A stretch of 42,071 bases of DNA from Candidatus Omnitrophota bacterium (GCA_028710685.1 JAQTTQ010000007.1:1-42071); one strand, 5' to 3'; shown: positions 18,377 through 27,710, counted from the stretch's first letter. Program-made: numbers and translations. The notes: generated from the letters alone by a model not told the origin.

Positions 18377-19861
18377 TTAAAAACCGTACCAATAGTTAAC
18401 TAGGGGCTTACCCTCATTTGAATGATCAATTATTATATTCTTAAGCCGGGTATATTCTAAAAGGCCATCCCGGCCAAGTTCCTTGCCAAAACCGCTCTGC
18501 TTGAACCCACCGTAAGGAAGCTGGTCATAAAACATGCCGTAGGTATTTATCCATATTGTCCCGGCATTAATCTTTTTAGCCACTTCTTCAGCAAGCCCTA
18601 GATCTTTACTCCAGATACAAGCCGCCAGGCCAAAATCGGAAGAATTAGCCAACTCCACTGCTTCCTTTGAATCAGAAAAACTTCCAACTATAGCTACCGG
18701 CCCAAAAACCTCTTCTTTAAATATATGCATATGCGGTTTGACATTGCCGATAACCGTAGGCTCAAAAAAATACCCGTTTTTAAGCTCCGCATCCTGAGGA
18801 ATCTTTCCGCCACACAAAATTCTTGCCCCCTCTGTCTTAGCCTTCTCCAGGTAGGCAATAATTTTCTTGCGCTGGCTATCGGTAACTAAAGGGCCCATTT
18901 GGGTCTCATGGTTATCCGATAAACCTAATTTTATAGCCTTAGCCTTGCTTACAAAACTAGCCACAAATTGGTCATAGATCTTTTCCTGGACAAGGATGCG
19001 CGACATAGCTGTACACATCTGTCCTTGATTTAAGAAAACCGAACAAAGAGAACTGTTTACCGCCGTTTCGATATCAACATCCGCAAAAACCAAGCTTGCA
19101 GATTTGCCTCCCAACTCCAAAAGAAGCTTCTTAACGCTTGAAGATGTATACCTGAGGATTTCTTTGCCCACTTCCAGGCTGCCGGTAAAAGAAACCATGT
19201 CTATTCTCTTATCGCAGCAAAGTATCTGCCCAGACTTTGCCCCGCTTGCATTGATAATATTCACCACCCCAGGAGGCATTCCTGCCTCATGAATAATCTT
19301 GCCCAATTCAAAGGCAGTAAGCGGGGTTATACTGGAAGGCTTTAATATTACGGTATTGCCCGCTGCAAGGGCAGAAGCCAGCTTCCATGAAGCAATTAAA
19401 AGCGGGTAATTCCACGGGATAATTAAAGATACTACCCCTACGGGCTCACGCAACAAAACTGCCCCTGCCTCTTGCGCAGGAGCTAAAGTTTCATTAATAA
19501 GATAATTCTCAAGATTATTAGCAGCATGCTCAAAAGTTTTAGCAGCAGAAGGCACATCCATAAAGGTTGTCTCTTTTATAGGCTTACCCGTGCTCTCTGT
19601 TTCAATCCTTGCCAGCTCTTCTGCCTTATTAAGGATACCCTCAGCGATCCTAAGAATAACAGCCTTACGCTCCTTGAGAGAAAAACCCCTCCAGGCTCCT
19701 TTATCAAAAGCCTTCCGGGCACTCTCAACAGCCAGGTCAATTTCTTTTTCTGAAGCCAGGAAAACTTGGGCAATAACCTTGCCGGTAGAAGGATTGAGGA
19801 CATTCTGCCTCTCCCTAGTCTCAACAAACTCTCCGTTTATATATAAAGGGGCACAATTCAT
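18377..19861 (-). CDS. NAD(P)-dependent aldehyde dehydrogenase
   Basis: PWNYPLLIASWKLASALAAGNTVILKPS, LELGGKSASLVFADVD, FLNQGQMCTAMSRILV (catalytic Cys). Confidence 0.95.
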   Translation of the reverse strand: MNCAPLYINGEFVETRERQNVLNPSTGKVIAQVFLASEKEIDLAVESARKAFDKGAWRGFSLKERKAVILRIAEGILNKAEELARIETESTGKPIKETTFMDVPSAAKTFEHAANNLENYLINETLAPAQEAGAVLLREPVGVVSLIIPWNYPLLIASWKLASALAAGNTVILKPSSITPLTAFELGKIIHEAGMPPGVVNIINASGAKSGQILCCDKRIDMVSFTGSLEVGKEILRYTSSSVKKLLLELGGKSASLVFADVDIETAVNSSLCSVFLNQGQMCTAMSRILVQEKIYDQFVASFVSKAKAIKLGLSDNHETQMGPLVTDSQRKKIIAYLEKAKTEGARILCGGKIPQDAELKNGYFFEPTVIGNVKPHMHIFKEEVFGPVAIVGSFSDSKEAVELANSSDFGLAACIWSKDLGLAEEVAKKINAGTIWINTYGMFYDQLPYGGFKQSGFGKELGRDGLLEYTRLKNIIIDHSNEGKPLVNYWYGF

Positions 19862-20859
19862 CGTATTTTAACTTCCTTAAATAAAGCAAAAAGCCTGGTA
19901 AAGGGCACATACCATTTTGAGAGTTGTCCTAACTGGCCGGATAATTTCATCCTTCCCTGGGTTACGGCAACAAAAGAATCTAATTTTCCTAAAAATACCT
20001 GTTCCCAAACTTCCCGGGGCGCGGAAATGACAAACGGGGCGTCTGCATCCAGGTCAAGCCTCACAATTTTTCCTTTTTCAAAGTTAAATTTATAAACCTT
20101 ATCCGAACCATCAAGCTTGATAGCCAGCTTGACGGTAAGATTCAGTTCTTCGCCTTTTCTGGCAATCAGCTCATCCTTATTAACCAAATCAACTATTGCC
20201 TGTATATGTTCCCTTGAAAACATAGGCAGGCTTAAATTTAGCGATAAATCTGATTTTAAGGCCTTATCCAAATCATCCAGGATATCGCTTTTGAAAATCC
20301 TTGCTATAGCCGTAGTGCGCACTGCCTCCTCTAAGGCCTCAATCAGGCTCATGGCATCGCAAAATTTATCTGCCAAGGCTACAGCCCCGTGGTTTTTTAA
20401 TACCACGAGGTTATTTGTTTTAAGCGCGGCAATAACCGGCTGGGGGCTTACCACTGTCGGGGTATCCTGCTCAATCACAGGAATCGTACCTAAATAAAAC
20501 TTTGTCTCAAAGGTCAGTGCCTTGAGGTCGGAGGTTACTGCAAAATAACCGTTAGTTAAGGGGGGATGGGCATGTATTACTACATTCGCTTTAAAGTTTT
20601 TATAAACTAAAGAGTGCAGCGGTAATTCTGAGCTTGGCTTAATGGAGGAATATACCTTTCCGGTATTTAAATTTACCCTCACGATATCCTTATGCCTTAG
20701 CTCCCCCAAAGAAGTGCCGGTTGCGGTAATAAGTATATTTTCATCATCCAGGCGGGCACTAATATTCCCGGATTTAGCTACCGCCAGCCGAGCCTGATAA
20801 AGCCGGCTGCCTACCCTTATAATCTCTTTTCTTAACTTAAGTTCTTTTCCAAAATTCAT
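19858..20859 (-). CDS. Class II (AraD/FucA/MtnB-like) aldolase with C-terminal SCP2-like domain
   Basis: SGNISARL, IKPSSELPLH, VVIHAHPPLTNGYF and LKNHGAVAL aldolase metal and catalytic motifs; residues ~217-333 show SCP2-like KVYKFNFEKGKIV...APFVISAPREVWEQVFLGKLDSFVAVTQGRMKLSGQLGQL. Confidence 0.85.
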   Translation of the reverse strand: MNFGKELKLRKEIIRVGSRLYQARLAVAKSGNISARLDDENILITATGTSLGELRHKDIVRVNLNTGKVYSSIKPSSELPLHSLVYKNFKANVVIHAHPPLTNGYFAVTSDLKALTFETKFYLGTIPVIEQDTPTVVSPQPVIAALKTNNLVVLKNHGAVALADKFCDAMSLIEALEEAVRTTAIARIFKSDILDDLDKALKSDLSLNLSLPMFSREHIQAIVDLVNKDELIARKGEELNLTVKLAIKLDGSDKVYKFNFEKGKIVRLDLDADAPFVISAPREVWEQVFLGKLDSFVAVTQGRMKLSGQLGQLSKWYVPFTRLFALFKEVKIR

Positions 20860-21782
20860 CTTTTAATCTCCATACGGATATGCTTAGTTATTAAATTACC
20901 GGGAGTAATATCAAAGGCAGGGTAATATCCTTTAGCCCCTTTCGGAGCCAGCCTTAATCCCCGGTATTCCAGCATCTCCTTATCCGGGCGGATTTCTATC
21001 TTTATCTCCTTACCGCTTTTTTTATCCGAGGGAGGAGGGCATATAACATAAAAGGGGATCTTAAAATACCTAGCCGTAACCGCAATCTGATATGTGCCGA
21101 TCTTATTGGCAATATCTCCGTTTAAAGCCAAATGGTCTGCCCCTACGATTACCTTATTTACTTTTTTAAGCGACATTACCGAAGCCACCATATTATCAGT
21201 AATCAAGGTAACATCAAAACCCGCCCTTTTTAGCTCCCAGGCAGTAAGCCTGGAACCCTGCATATAAGGGCGCGTCTCGGTGGCAAAGAATTTTATGGTT
21301 TTGCGCTGTTTCTTAGCTATAGCTGCGATTAAGGGCATAAGTCCGCTTATGTTACAGTGGGTTAAAACAACATCCCCGTCTTTTAAGAGCCTTGCCGACT
21401 CCTCTGCCTGCGCAAGCCTGCTATATTTTAAACCCTCAAGAAAACCTAATATACATTTTTCTAAAGGCGCTTTGCCATTCGACCAGCTTAATACCATATC
21501 GGTTAAAGACTTAAATGATAATGTCGGGCGGGTCTTGTTAATCTCTGCGGCAACATTTGCCAATTCCTTGCCTCTTCCCTGTTTAAGCAGCTGAAGGAAA
21601 ATATACATCACCAGAAGCACCTGGCCAACCGCACGCGTCTTCATATCCTTAATTGCCTTGCAGGCTTGCCGGTAATGATGCGCCTTTATATAAACGAGCT
21701 CCTGCGGCAGCCTAGTCTCATCGAGTATATAGATAATCTTTCCTTTTAGCTGGATTGGCCAGAATAACGGCGAAAATTTCAT
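20856..21782 (-). CDS. mtnA: S-methyl-5-thioribose-1-phosphate isomerase-like (MtnA) sugar-phosphate isomerase
   Basis: LDETRLPQELVYI, IKDMKTRAVGQ, VLTHCNISGLMP (catalytic Cys), FATETRPYMQGSRLTAWELKRAGFDVTLITDNM, KVIVGADHLALNGDIANKIGTYQIAV (catalytic Asp), NPAFDVTP-like YYPAFDITPGNLIT. Confidence 0.88.
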   Translation of the reverse strand: MKFSPLFWPIQLKGKIIYILDETRLPQELVYIKAHHYRQACKAIKDMKTRAVGQVLLVMYIFLQLLKQGRGKELANVAAEINKTRPTLSFKSLTDMVLSWSNGKAPLEKCILGFLEGLKYSRLAQAEESARLLKDGDVVLTHCNISGLMPLIAAIAKKQRKTIKFFATETRPYMQGSRLTAWELKRAGFDVTLITDNMVASVMSLKKVNKVIVGADHLALNGDIANKIGTYQIAVTARYFKIPFYVICPPPSDKKSGKEIKIEIRPDKEMLEYRGLRLAPKGAKGYYPAFDITPGNLITKHIRMEIKR

Positions 21783-22528
21783 TTCCCCTCTAGTTTTCTT
21801 ACTGTCTCTAAGGCAATCTTTAAAATATTTGCCTCTGCCATATAATACATCGGGTTCATGAAGCCCATCTCTCCCGTAACCACATTATCGCTCACCGCTA
21901 AAATTGAACCGGCTTTAATATTGTAAATCTGGGCGATAGTAAGAAGAGTTGCAGAAACCATATCAACTGCCAAGGCCCCCTCCTTGCGCTTTGCCTCCAC
22001 TATCTCGCGGGTCTCCCGTAAGAGCGCATCTGTGGTCCAGGCCTTGCCGCGATGGATATTAACACCCATTTCCTTTCCTGCTTCATATAAGGTATCGACG
22101 ATCTTTTTATCGGCAACCGTCTTAAAGTCTTTATCAACGTAATAAGGCGTAACCCCATCACCGCGGATAACCTCATCTACTACGAATATATCTCCGACTT
22201 TAATATTTTCATCCAAAGAACCAGCGGTGCCGACTCGGATAATATTTTGAATCTGGGCATTGCACATAACTTCGGTAGTAATGGAGGTATCGGTAGAAAA
22301 CCTTCCTCCGTTAACCGCGGTTATCTTTATCCCTTCAACCGTGCCAGTGTACATAGAATACTCCATAAAGGTAAAGTTCTTCACCGGGTTATCAAATTTC
22401 TTTAATAAAACATCCAGCCTGTCCCTTGGCCCGGGGACGATTGCATACTTGCCTACATCCTGCGGCCTAAGCTGCACCATCTCCGTTAAATCCTTCCCCG
22501 TTAGATGTACCTCCTTTTGCATCTGCAT
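21779..22528 (-). CDS. Nucleoside phosphorylase (Udp/DeoD family)
   Basis: YAIVPGPRDRLDVLL, NIIRVGTAGSLDENIKVGDIFVVDEVIRGDGVTPYY, VDMVSATLLTIAQIYNIKAGSILAVSDN. Confidence 0.9.
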   Translation of the reverse strand: MQMQKEVHLTGKDLTEMVQLRPQDVGKYAIVPGPRDRLDVLLKKFDNPVKNFTFMEYSMYTGTVEGIKITAVNGGRFSTDTSITTEVMCNAQIQNIIRVGTAGSLDENIKVGDIFVVDEVIRGDGVTPYYVDKDFKTVADKKIVDTLYEAGKEMGVNIHRGKAWTTDALLRETREIVEAKRKEGALAVDMVSATLLTIAQIYNIKAGSILAVSDNVVTGEMGFMNPMYYMAEANILKIALETVRKLEGK

Positions 22529-22542
22529 ATTAATTTCTCCTT

Positions 22543-23448
22543 TTAAGATAACAGCCTTGACAAATTAATCCCAAGAATATTCTCCTTATCCTCTTGGGAT
22601 ATCTTCAAATCCCTGATCGCCTGCATACTGACAGCGGGGTCTTTTTTTGCCGGATAATCGCTGCCCCATAAAATATGCCTCGGACCTAATAATTCAAGGG
22701 CTGCGCTAAAATTTGCCTCAGTTTTATCTCCCGAAGTATCCACATAAATATTCTTTAAATAATCCGTAGGGTTTCCTTTTAAATCTTTGACAAATTCTAC
22801 TGAACGCAGCATCTGATATGTTGAATCGAACCTCCCGGTTAAATGAGGCGTTACTCCGCCGAAGTACCCAAAGATGAATTTTACCCCGTAATCACGCAGA
22901 ATATCGGACATCAAAAGTTTGCCGATACAAATGGTGGTATCAAAAATATATTCGATTACCGGGGTCAGAAGAGGATCCTTAACCCGCTCAAAACCAATAG
23001 GGTTTACAATTTGAGAATGCACAAAAACCGGAATGTTTTTATCCTGCGCTATTTTATAAACCTGAAGGAACCTAGCATCATCAAGGTAAATTCCGTTATA
23101 ACTGGTTGCCAGGGATATTGCCTTAAAGCCCAGCTCTTCGGTTGAACGCTTAAGCTCCTTAATCATATCCGGTTCATGGTCAATGGGAAGTATGGCAGCC
23201 CCGATAAATCTGTCAGGGTATTTTCTTATTATCCTGCTTACGTGGTCATTAAATATGCGGACAACTTCGGATATGCTCCCTAATTTTAAGTGGGCATCGG
23301 ATGTGGGATATGATAAAACTGCCTTATTGATACCTGCCCCATCCATAACCCTAAGCTGGGATTCTATCTCTCCCCAGCCTTTATGGTAAAAATGGGCATT
23401 ATTAATAATGCCTTCCGGCAGCCAGTGGCTATGCGCATCAATTACCAT
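22543..23448 (-). CDS. Amidohydrolase-2 (ACMSD/resorcylate-decarboxylase-like) family protein
   Basis: MVIDAHSHWLP (HxH), IPVFVHSQI, KFIFGYFGGVTPHLTGRFD, HILWGSDYP. Confidence 0.82.
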   Translation of the reverse strand: MVIDAHSHWLPEGIINNAHFYHKGWGEIESQLRVMDGAGINKAVLSYPTSDAHLKLGSISEVVRIFNDHVSRIIRKYPDRFIGAAILPIDHEPDMIKELKRSTEELGFKAISLATSYNGIYLDDARFLQVYKIAQDKNIPVFVHSQIVNPIGFERVKDPLLTPVIEYIFDTTICIGKLLMSDILRDYGVKFIFGYFGGVTPHLTGRFDSTYQMLRSVEFVKDLKGNPTDYLKNIYVDTSGDKTEANFSAALELLGPRHILWGSDYPAKKDPAVSMQAIRDLKISQEDKENILGINLSRLLS

Positions 23449-23843
23449 TAATGCTCCCTGCTACCTAATATGCGCTCAGTCATCTCTATCTCATAAAGAA
23501 GCTTGATCTCCTCAAGCGCCTTCCTCCCTAATTCTTTTACAATTGCCTTTTCAATAGCGCGCAATTTAGCAACGATAAACAGATAATCAGGCTTAAGCTT
23601 CTTATCCTCAAATTTGAGCCCTAAGCCATCCCTTTCTTTTTTCTCTATATATTCCTCAAATTGTCGTATGAATTTAGCCGACGAGCCATCCCTCACCCTT
23701 GCCTTGAGTTCTTTAAGTATAAACCGGTCGACCTCAACCTGGGTAAATTTACGCTCGATCTTATCCAATGATTCTTTAGTATTCTTATAGAACCATACCA
23801 GATAACGCTTTTTTAAATTCTTGACCTCTTTCTTATCCATCAT
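23448..23843 (-). CDS. Hypothetical protein, 131 aa
   Basis: ORF in tight stop/start contact with both neighbours (23448 and 23840-23843); no family recognised. Confidence 0.6.
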   Translation of the reverse strand: MMDKKEVKNLKKRYLVWFYKNTKESLDKIERKFTQVEVDRFILKELKARVRDGSSAKFIRQFEEYIEKKERDGLGLKFEDKKLKPDYLFIVAKLRAIEKAIVKELGRKALEEIKLLYEIEMTERILGSREH

Positions 23844-24448
23844 TTCTTTATCAGCTCCACCCTATCGAAGTAAAGGGTTCCGCTTGATTCAGGCAACGGC
23901 TCAAACTGATAGCTCTTCAGAGGAAAATCTATTACCGAGTTCTTATCCGATGACTCCGGCTGCCAGTCATCGCGCACCACAAACTGGTCAAATAAGCAGA
24001 CTACCTCTTTCCAACCGTTAAAATCATCGTTAATAATAAAACGCCACACCTCGTTACCGCTATCTTTAACATCAACGGCTATCCTGTTTTTTGAGTCTGA
24101 CCCGTACATATAAAAGGCTAGGCCGCTATAGTCATCCCAGATAATATCCTGAGGGTCAACTAACCATCCGGCATTCTGGGCATCCAGGTCAAAACCGCGG
24201 GCAATCCACATATATCCTCCGGCAACAGCATCGTAAACAACCTTTAAAGATGAATCATTAGAATATTTTATCTCTGGTTCCGATGATACCTCTACGGAAG
24301 AACCGTTTCCCGAACCAAAATCAATAGTACCGTCCAATCCTCCGATAATAGGGGTTTCAAAATCATCAATTATAAGATTATCGCCCTGAGCAAACGAAAC
24401 TACGGAAAAAGCCAGAATTAACGCCGCCAGCAAGAGAGATTTCTTCAT
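23840..24448 (-). CDS. Secreted carbohydrate-binding (CBM11/CIA30-like) domain protein
   Basis: Signal peptide MKKSLLLAALILAFSVVSFAQG; LIIDDFETP...YSNDSSLKVVYD...LAFYMYGSDSKNRIAVDVKDSG..WRFIINDDFNGWKEV...GTLYFDRVELIKK; SD AGGAGG. Confidence 0.65.
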   Translation of the reverse strand: MKKSLLLAALILAFSVVSFAQGDNLIIDDFETPIIGGLDGTIDFGSGNGSSVEVSSEPEIKYSNDSSLKVVYDAVAGGYMWIARGFDLDAQNAGWLVDPQDIIWDDYSGLAFYMYGSDSKNRIAVDVKDSGNEVWRFIINDDFNGWKEVVCLFDQFVVRDDWQPESSDKNSVIDFPLKSYQFEPLPESSGTLYFDRVELIKK

Positions 24449-24487
24449 TCTTCCTCCTATTTTTAAAAACTTTATATAATAAATAAC

Positions 24488-25264
24488 CTATTTATCCGGA
24501 TGCTGCTGTTTAAACGGAATAATCGGCGCCACCCAAGGCGTCTGCTGATTAATTACCGATATCTCCAAAGGACAGACATTAGCCGGTACGGTCAATGCAA
24601 ACTTTACGGCATCTTCAATAGCCTTAGTCGACATTAGCCTGGAGGTATCGCTGGTAACATTCTCCAGTTTACCGGTAAGGTCGGTATCCGTTACCCCGGG
24701 GAGAATCGAAGTAACCTTAATCCCGTGGTCGCGTAATTCCCAAAATAACCCCTTGGAGAAAGCGCGTAACCCTACTTTTAAAGAACTATATACTATAAAG
24801 TTTCTTGGCACCGGATCTACAAGCGTAGAGCCGGAAACGATATTAATAATTGCCCCGGACTTCTGCTTGATCATATCATTGATCACCAAACGGATAAGGC
24901 GCACATAGCCTAAATAATTAGTATGCGCAAGTTTCTCTAAATCTTCAATCGGCTGATTCTGGAACGGGTACTGACTGGAGACGCCTGCACAGTTGATCAA
25001 TATATCCACCCGTGAGAATTTTTCTTTTGTCTTATTGGCTAAATTCTCTAAATCTACCAGCTGCGTAACATCGCAAGGCAAAGCAAGAACATCCACCTTA
25101 TGTTTATTGGAAATTTCAGCGGCAGCCTCTTTTAACGGGCCTTCATTACGTGCTGCTATCGTTAAATTGATACCTAAACTGGCAGCGGTTAAGGCTAAAG
25201 ACTTACCTATGCCTCGGCTAGCCCCTGTAACAATAGCAACCTTTCCCTTAAGCCCTTCTCCCAT
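24488..25264 (-). CDS. Short-chain dehydrogenase/reductase
   Basis: KVAIVTGASRGIGKSLAL, DILINCAGVSS, YSSLKVGLRAFSKGL (YxxxK). Start placed at ATG 25264 with a strong GGGGGG-type SD; the ORF track starts at 25333. Confidence 0.92.
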   Translation of the reverse strand: MGEGLKGKVAIVTGASRGIGKSLALTAASLGINLTIAARNEGPLKEAAAEISNKHKVDVLALPCDVTQLVDLENLANKTKEKFSRVDILINCAGVSSQYPFQNQPIEDLEKLAHTNYLGYVRLIRLVINDMIKQKSGAIINIVSGSTLVDPVPRNFIVYSSLKVGLRAFSKGLFWELRDHGIKVTSILPGVTDTDLTGKLENVTSDTSRLMSTKAIEDAVKFALTVPANVCPLEISVINQQTPWVAPIIPFKQQHPDK

Positions 25265-25283
25265 AGCTACTTCCCCCCTATCA

Positions 25284-26402
25284 TTAATTCGCTTTAATTG
25301 ACCTTCCCGAAAATAATAAAAACAATAGCCCAAAACCGAAGATAAGAAATCCTGCGCTAAAGCTGTACGACATAATAAAACCGCCTAAACTCACCCCTAT
25401 GCCTCCGGAGATAAAACGCACTGCGCTGTTTAAACTTGCCGCCTCATTTAAAAATTCTTTAGGCAAGTCCGTAAGCATGGTCGCTAAACCCACATGGTTA
25501 AAGGTCCATCCCAAACCCCAGATTACCATAATCAAAACAAGGGCAAAAAGAGGCAGTTTAAAAATGAGCGCAAAAATACTGAGCACCATAAAGATTATGC
25601 CGATATTAACGATCCTGTTTCTCCCCAGCGAATCCGCAAGCAAGCCTCCCCAGAATTCACCGGCTATGCCGCTTAGGGAGGTTAAGGTTATCAGCATGCT
25701 GATAACGAATTGGGTATACTTTAGCTGAGTAGAAAAATACACTCCCAACCATTGTTGTATAGCATGATAAATAAGGCTGATAAAGAATATGTAGGCCAGT
25801 ATCCTAAGCATCGCCTTATCATTAAACGCCCTTAGGTAATTGAATTTAAAATCGCCCGTATCCTCCTTAAAACTGGGAAGGTAGAAATACATGACTATCC
25901 AGAGAATAAATCCTGATAAGGCCGGTATCAAGAATATCCAGCGCCAGTAAATAACCCCGCTTAGAAACAAACCTAAGAGAGAGGCAATAAAGGTCAGGCC
26001 GAAGAATATCCCGATATATTTACCTCTGTTTTCTTTCGCCTTGTGCTTACCGATTAAGATTAAACCAAGAGGGATGACAGAGGCCCCAAATAGCCCCATA
26101 AGGAACCTTCCCATAAACAGGATATTTATATTCCCTGATAGGCCTACTAAGAGATTGGCAAGGGCAAACAAAAACATGCAGGTTAGCTCTATTTTGCGCG
26201 CATCGAATTTACGCACTAAAGGCCCGTAGATTAAAGCAGCCAAGCCGTAAGTCAGCATATAGATCCATATGACCTTGCCAACTACAAACTGAGAAAGAGC
26301 AAACTCCTTTGCTATCGAAGGAATTAAGGCTGCGGCTGCGGCGACATTAAACGATAAAACCGCGCCTTCTAAACATAATATAAGAAAGGTAATTTTTTTC
26401 AA
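25284..26402 (-). CDS. Major facilitator superfamily transporter
   Basis: 12-TM-like; YGPLVRKFDARKIELTCMFLFALANLLVGLSGNINILFMGRFLMGLFGA and GGLLADSLGRNRI motifs. Confidence 0.9.
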   Translation of the reverse strand: MKKITFLILCLEGAVLSFNVAAAAALIPSIAKEFALSQFVVGKVIWIYMLTYGLAALIYGPLVRKFDARKIELTCMFLFALANLLVGLSGNINILFMGRFLMGLFGASVIPLGLILIGKHKAKENRGKYIGIFFGLTFIASLLGLFLSGVIYWRWIFLIPALSGFILWIVMYFYLPSFKEDTGDFKFNYLRAFNDKAMLRILAYIFFISLIYHAIQQWLGVYFSTQLKYTQFVISMLITLTSLSGIAGEFWGGLLADSLGRNRIVNIGIIFMVLSIFALIFKLPLFALVLIMVIWGLGWTFNHVGLATMLTDLPKEFLNEAASLNSAVRFISGGIGVSLGGFIMSYSFSAGFLIFGFGLLFLLFSGRSIKAN

Positions 26403-26839
26403 AGCTGCGCTTCTTTTTCGATTACCTTTTTAAAAATCAGTAGGTTCTCCTGGGAATGTTTATTAATAAATCCCTCCACCTCTTTATCGGTGAACTTTGC
26501 CTTTTCATCCATCTCAAAATGCTGGATCCAGGTAAGCTCTACCCCTTCAGGCTTCAAGGTGTAAAGCCAGACGATTTTCATATATATAAAGGGAAACTTA
26601 GGTTCAAACCTTTCGGCATAGGCAAAATATTCTTCTTTAAATAAAAGCCTCCAGGAGACCCATGATTTATCCTCATCATCGGTTAAGCGGAAGGTAATCT
26701 TATCCCCTTCCTTACTGATAATTTCAGCTTTCTTGTATTCACTGCCGAATAACTCTATCCAGCGGGGAATATCATTGGATATGTCAAAAACTAAGCCATA
26801 GGGAGCATTAATTATAATTGAATTACAGGTATGTCCCAT
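26399..26839 (-). CDS. SRPBCC polyketide aromatase/cyclase (WhiE ORFVI/TcmN N-domain-like)
   Basis: MGHTCNSIIINAPYGLVFDISNDIPRWIELFGSEYKKAEIISKEGDKITFRLT...MKIVWLYTLKPEGVELTWIQHFEM closely follows the spore-pigment/TcmN cyclase pattern. Confidence 0.88.
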   Translation of the reverse strand: MGHTCNSIIINAPYGLVFDISNDIPRWIELFGSEYKKAEIISKEGDKITFRLTDDEDKSWVSWRLLFKEEYFAYAERFEPKFPFIYMKIVWLYTLKPEGVELTWIQHFEMDEKAKFTDKEVEGFINKHSQENLLIFKKVIEKEAQL

Positions 26840-26876
26840 ACAATCCTCCTTTTTCGCACATTCCCCGGTTCAAATT

Positions 26877-27677
26877 TTACACCAGGGCAACTACCCTTGA
26901 CCAGGCAGCTCCGGTCTGTCGTATCCTTACCGGAAAACATGCAACCTTAAATCCGGCTGCCTGAGGAAGGCTGCTTAAATTACCCAGCCTCTCTATATGG
27001 ATAAATTCTCTTTTCCTGCCGTAAAAATGCGCTGGGTAAAATCTTGCGGGGTCTTTTGAATCAATAAATTCTTTAAGCATAAATTTATAAGGACGGTCTA
27101 TGCCCATAGTATCAACGCCAAAAACCTTAACCCCATGGTCAATAAAAAAATCTATCGCCGTTGTGCCTATCCCGGGATAATCTGTAAAATATCTGGGAGT
27201 CCCGTAAAATTTATCCGCACCCGTCCAGATTAATACGATATCAAGAGGTTTTAAAACATAATCTTCTTTTTTTAGCGCTGTTTCTAAATCTTCAGCGGTT
27301 ATCTCTTCGGCTGCTTTTTTGTGGCGTAAATCCAAGCGCACGGCGTTCTGATAGCAGTATTCAAGAGGTATCTCATCAGCAGTCTTAGATGCCCTCCCCT
27401 CAGATTGAGTCCCATAATGGAAGGAATAATCAAGGTGAGTCCCTACATGCACGGGAGAATGCACTATCTCAAGAGAGAGAAATTCTCCATCCGGAAGGTC
27501 TGCGGGCTTAAGAATTCTTTTCCCCAAAAGGTAATTAATCTTGCCCCTTAAGGTCTTGCCCATAATCACGCGGTTAAATTTCTCAACCCCCGCCTTATGC
27601 GTTATCCGCTCAATATCAACCTTATGGACCTCAAAGCCCTTTTCATCGATCGGCAGGCTCAAATCAATAATCTTCAT
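26877..27677 (-). CDS. Cyclase-family metal-dependent hydrolase (kynurenine formamidase-like fold)
   Basis: HxGTHxDxxxH motif in SPVHVGTHLDYSFHYG; KVFGVDTMGIDRP. Confidence 0.85.
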   Translation of the reverse strand: MKIIDLSLPIDEKGFEVHKVDIERITHKAGVEKFNRVIMGKTLRGKINYLLGKRILKPADLPDGEFLSLEIVHSPVHVGTHLDYSFHYGTQSEGRASKTADEIPLEYCYQNAVRLDLRHKKAAEEITAEDLETALKKEDYVLKPLDIVLIWTGADKFYGTPRYFTDYPGIGTTAIDFFIDHGVKVFGVDTMGIDRPYKFMLKEFIDSKDPARFYPAHFYGRKREFIHIERLGNLSSLPQAAGFKVACFPVRIRQTGAAWSRVVALV

Positions 27678-27710
27678 CTCACTACTCCCGTAACTTACCC
27701 GATACAGATT

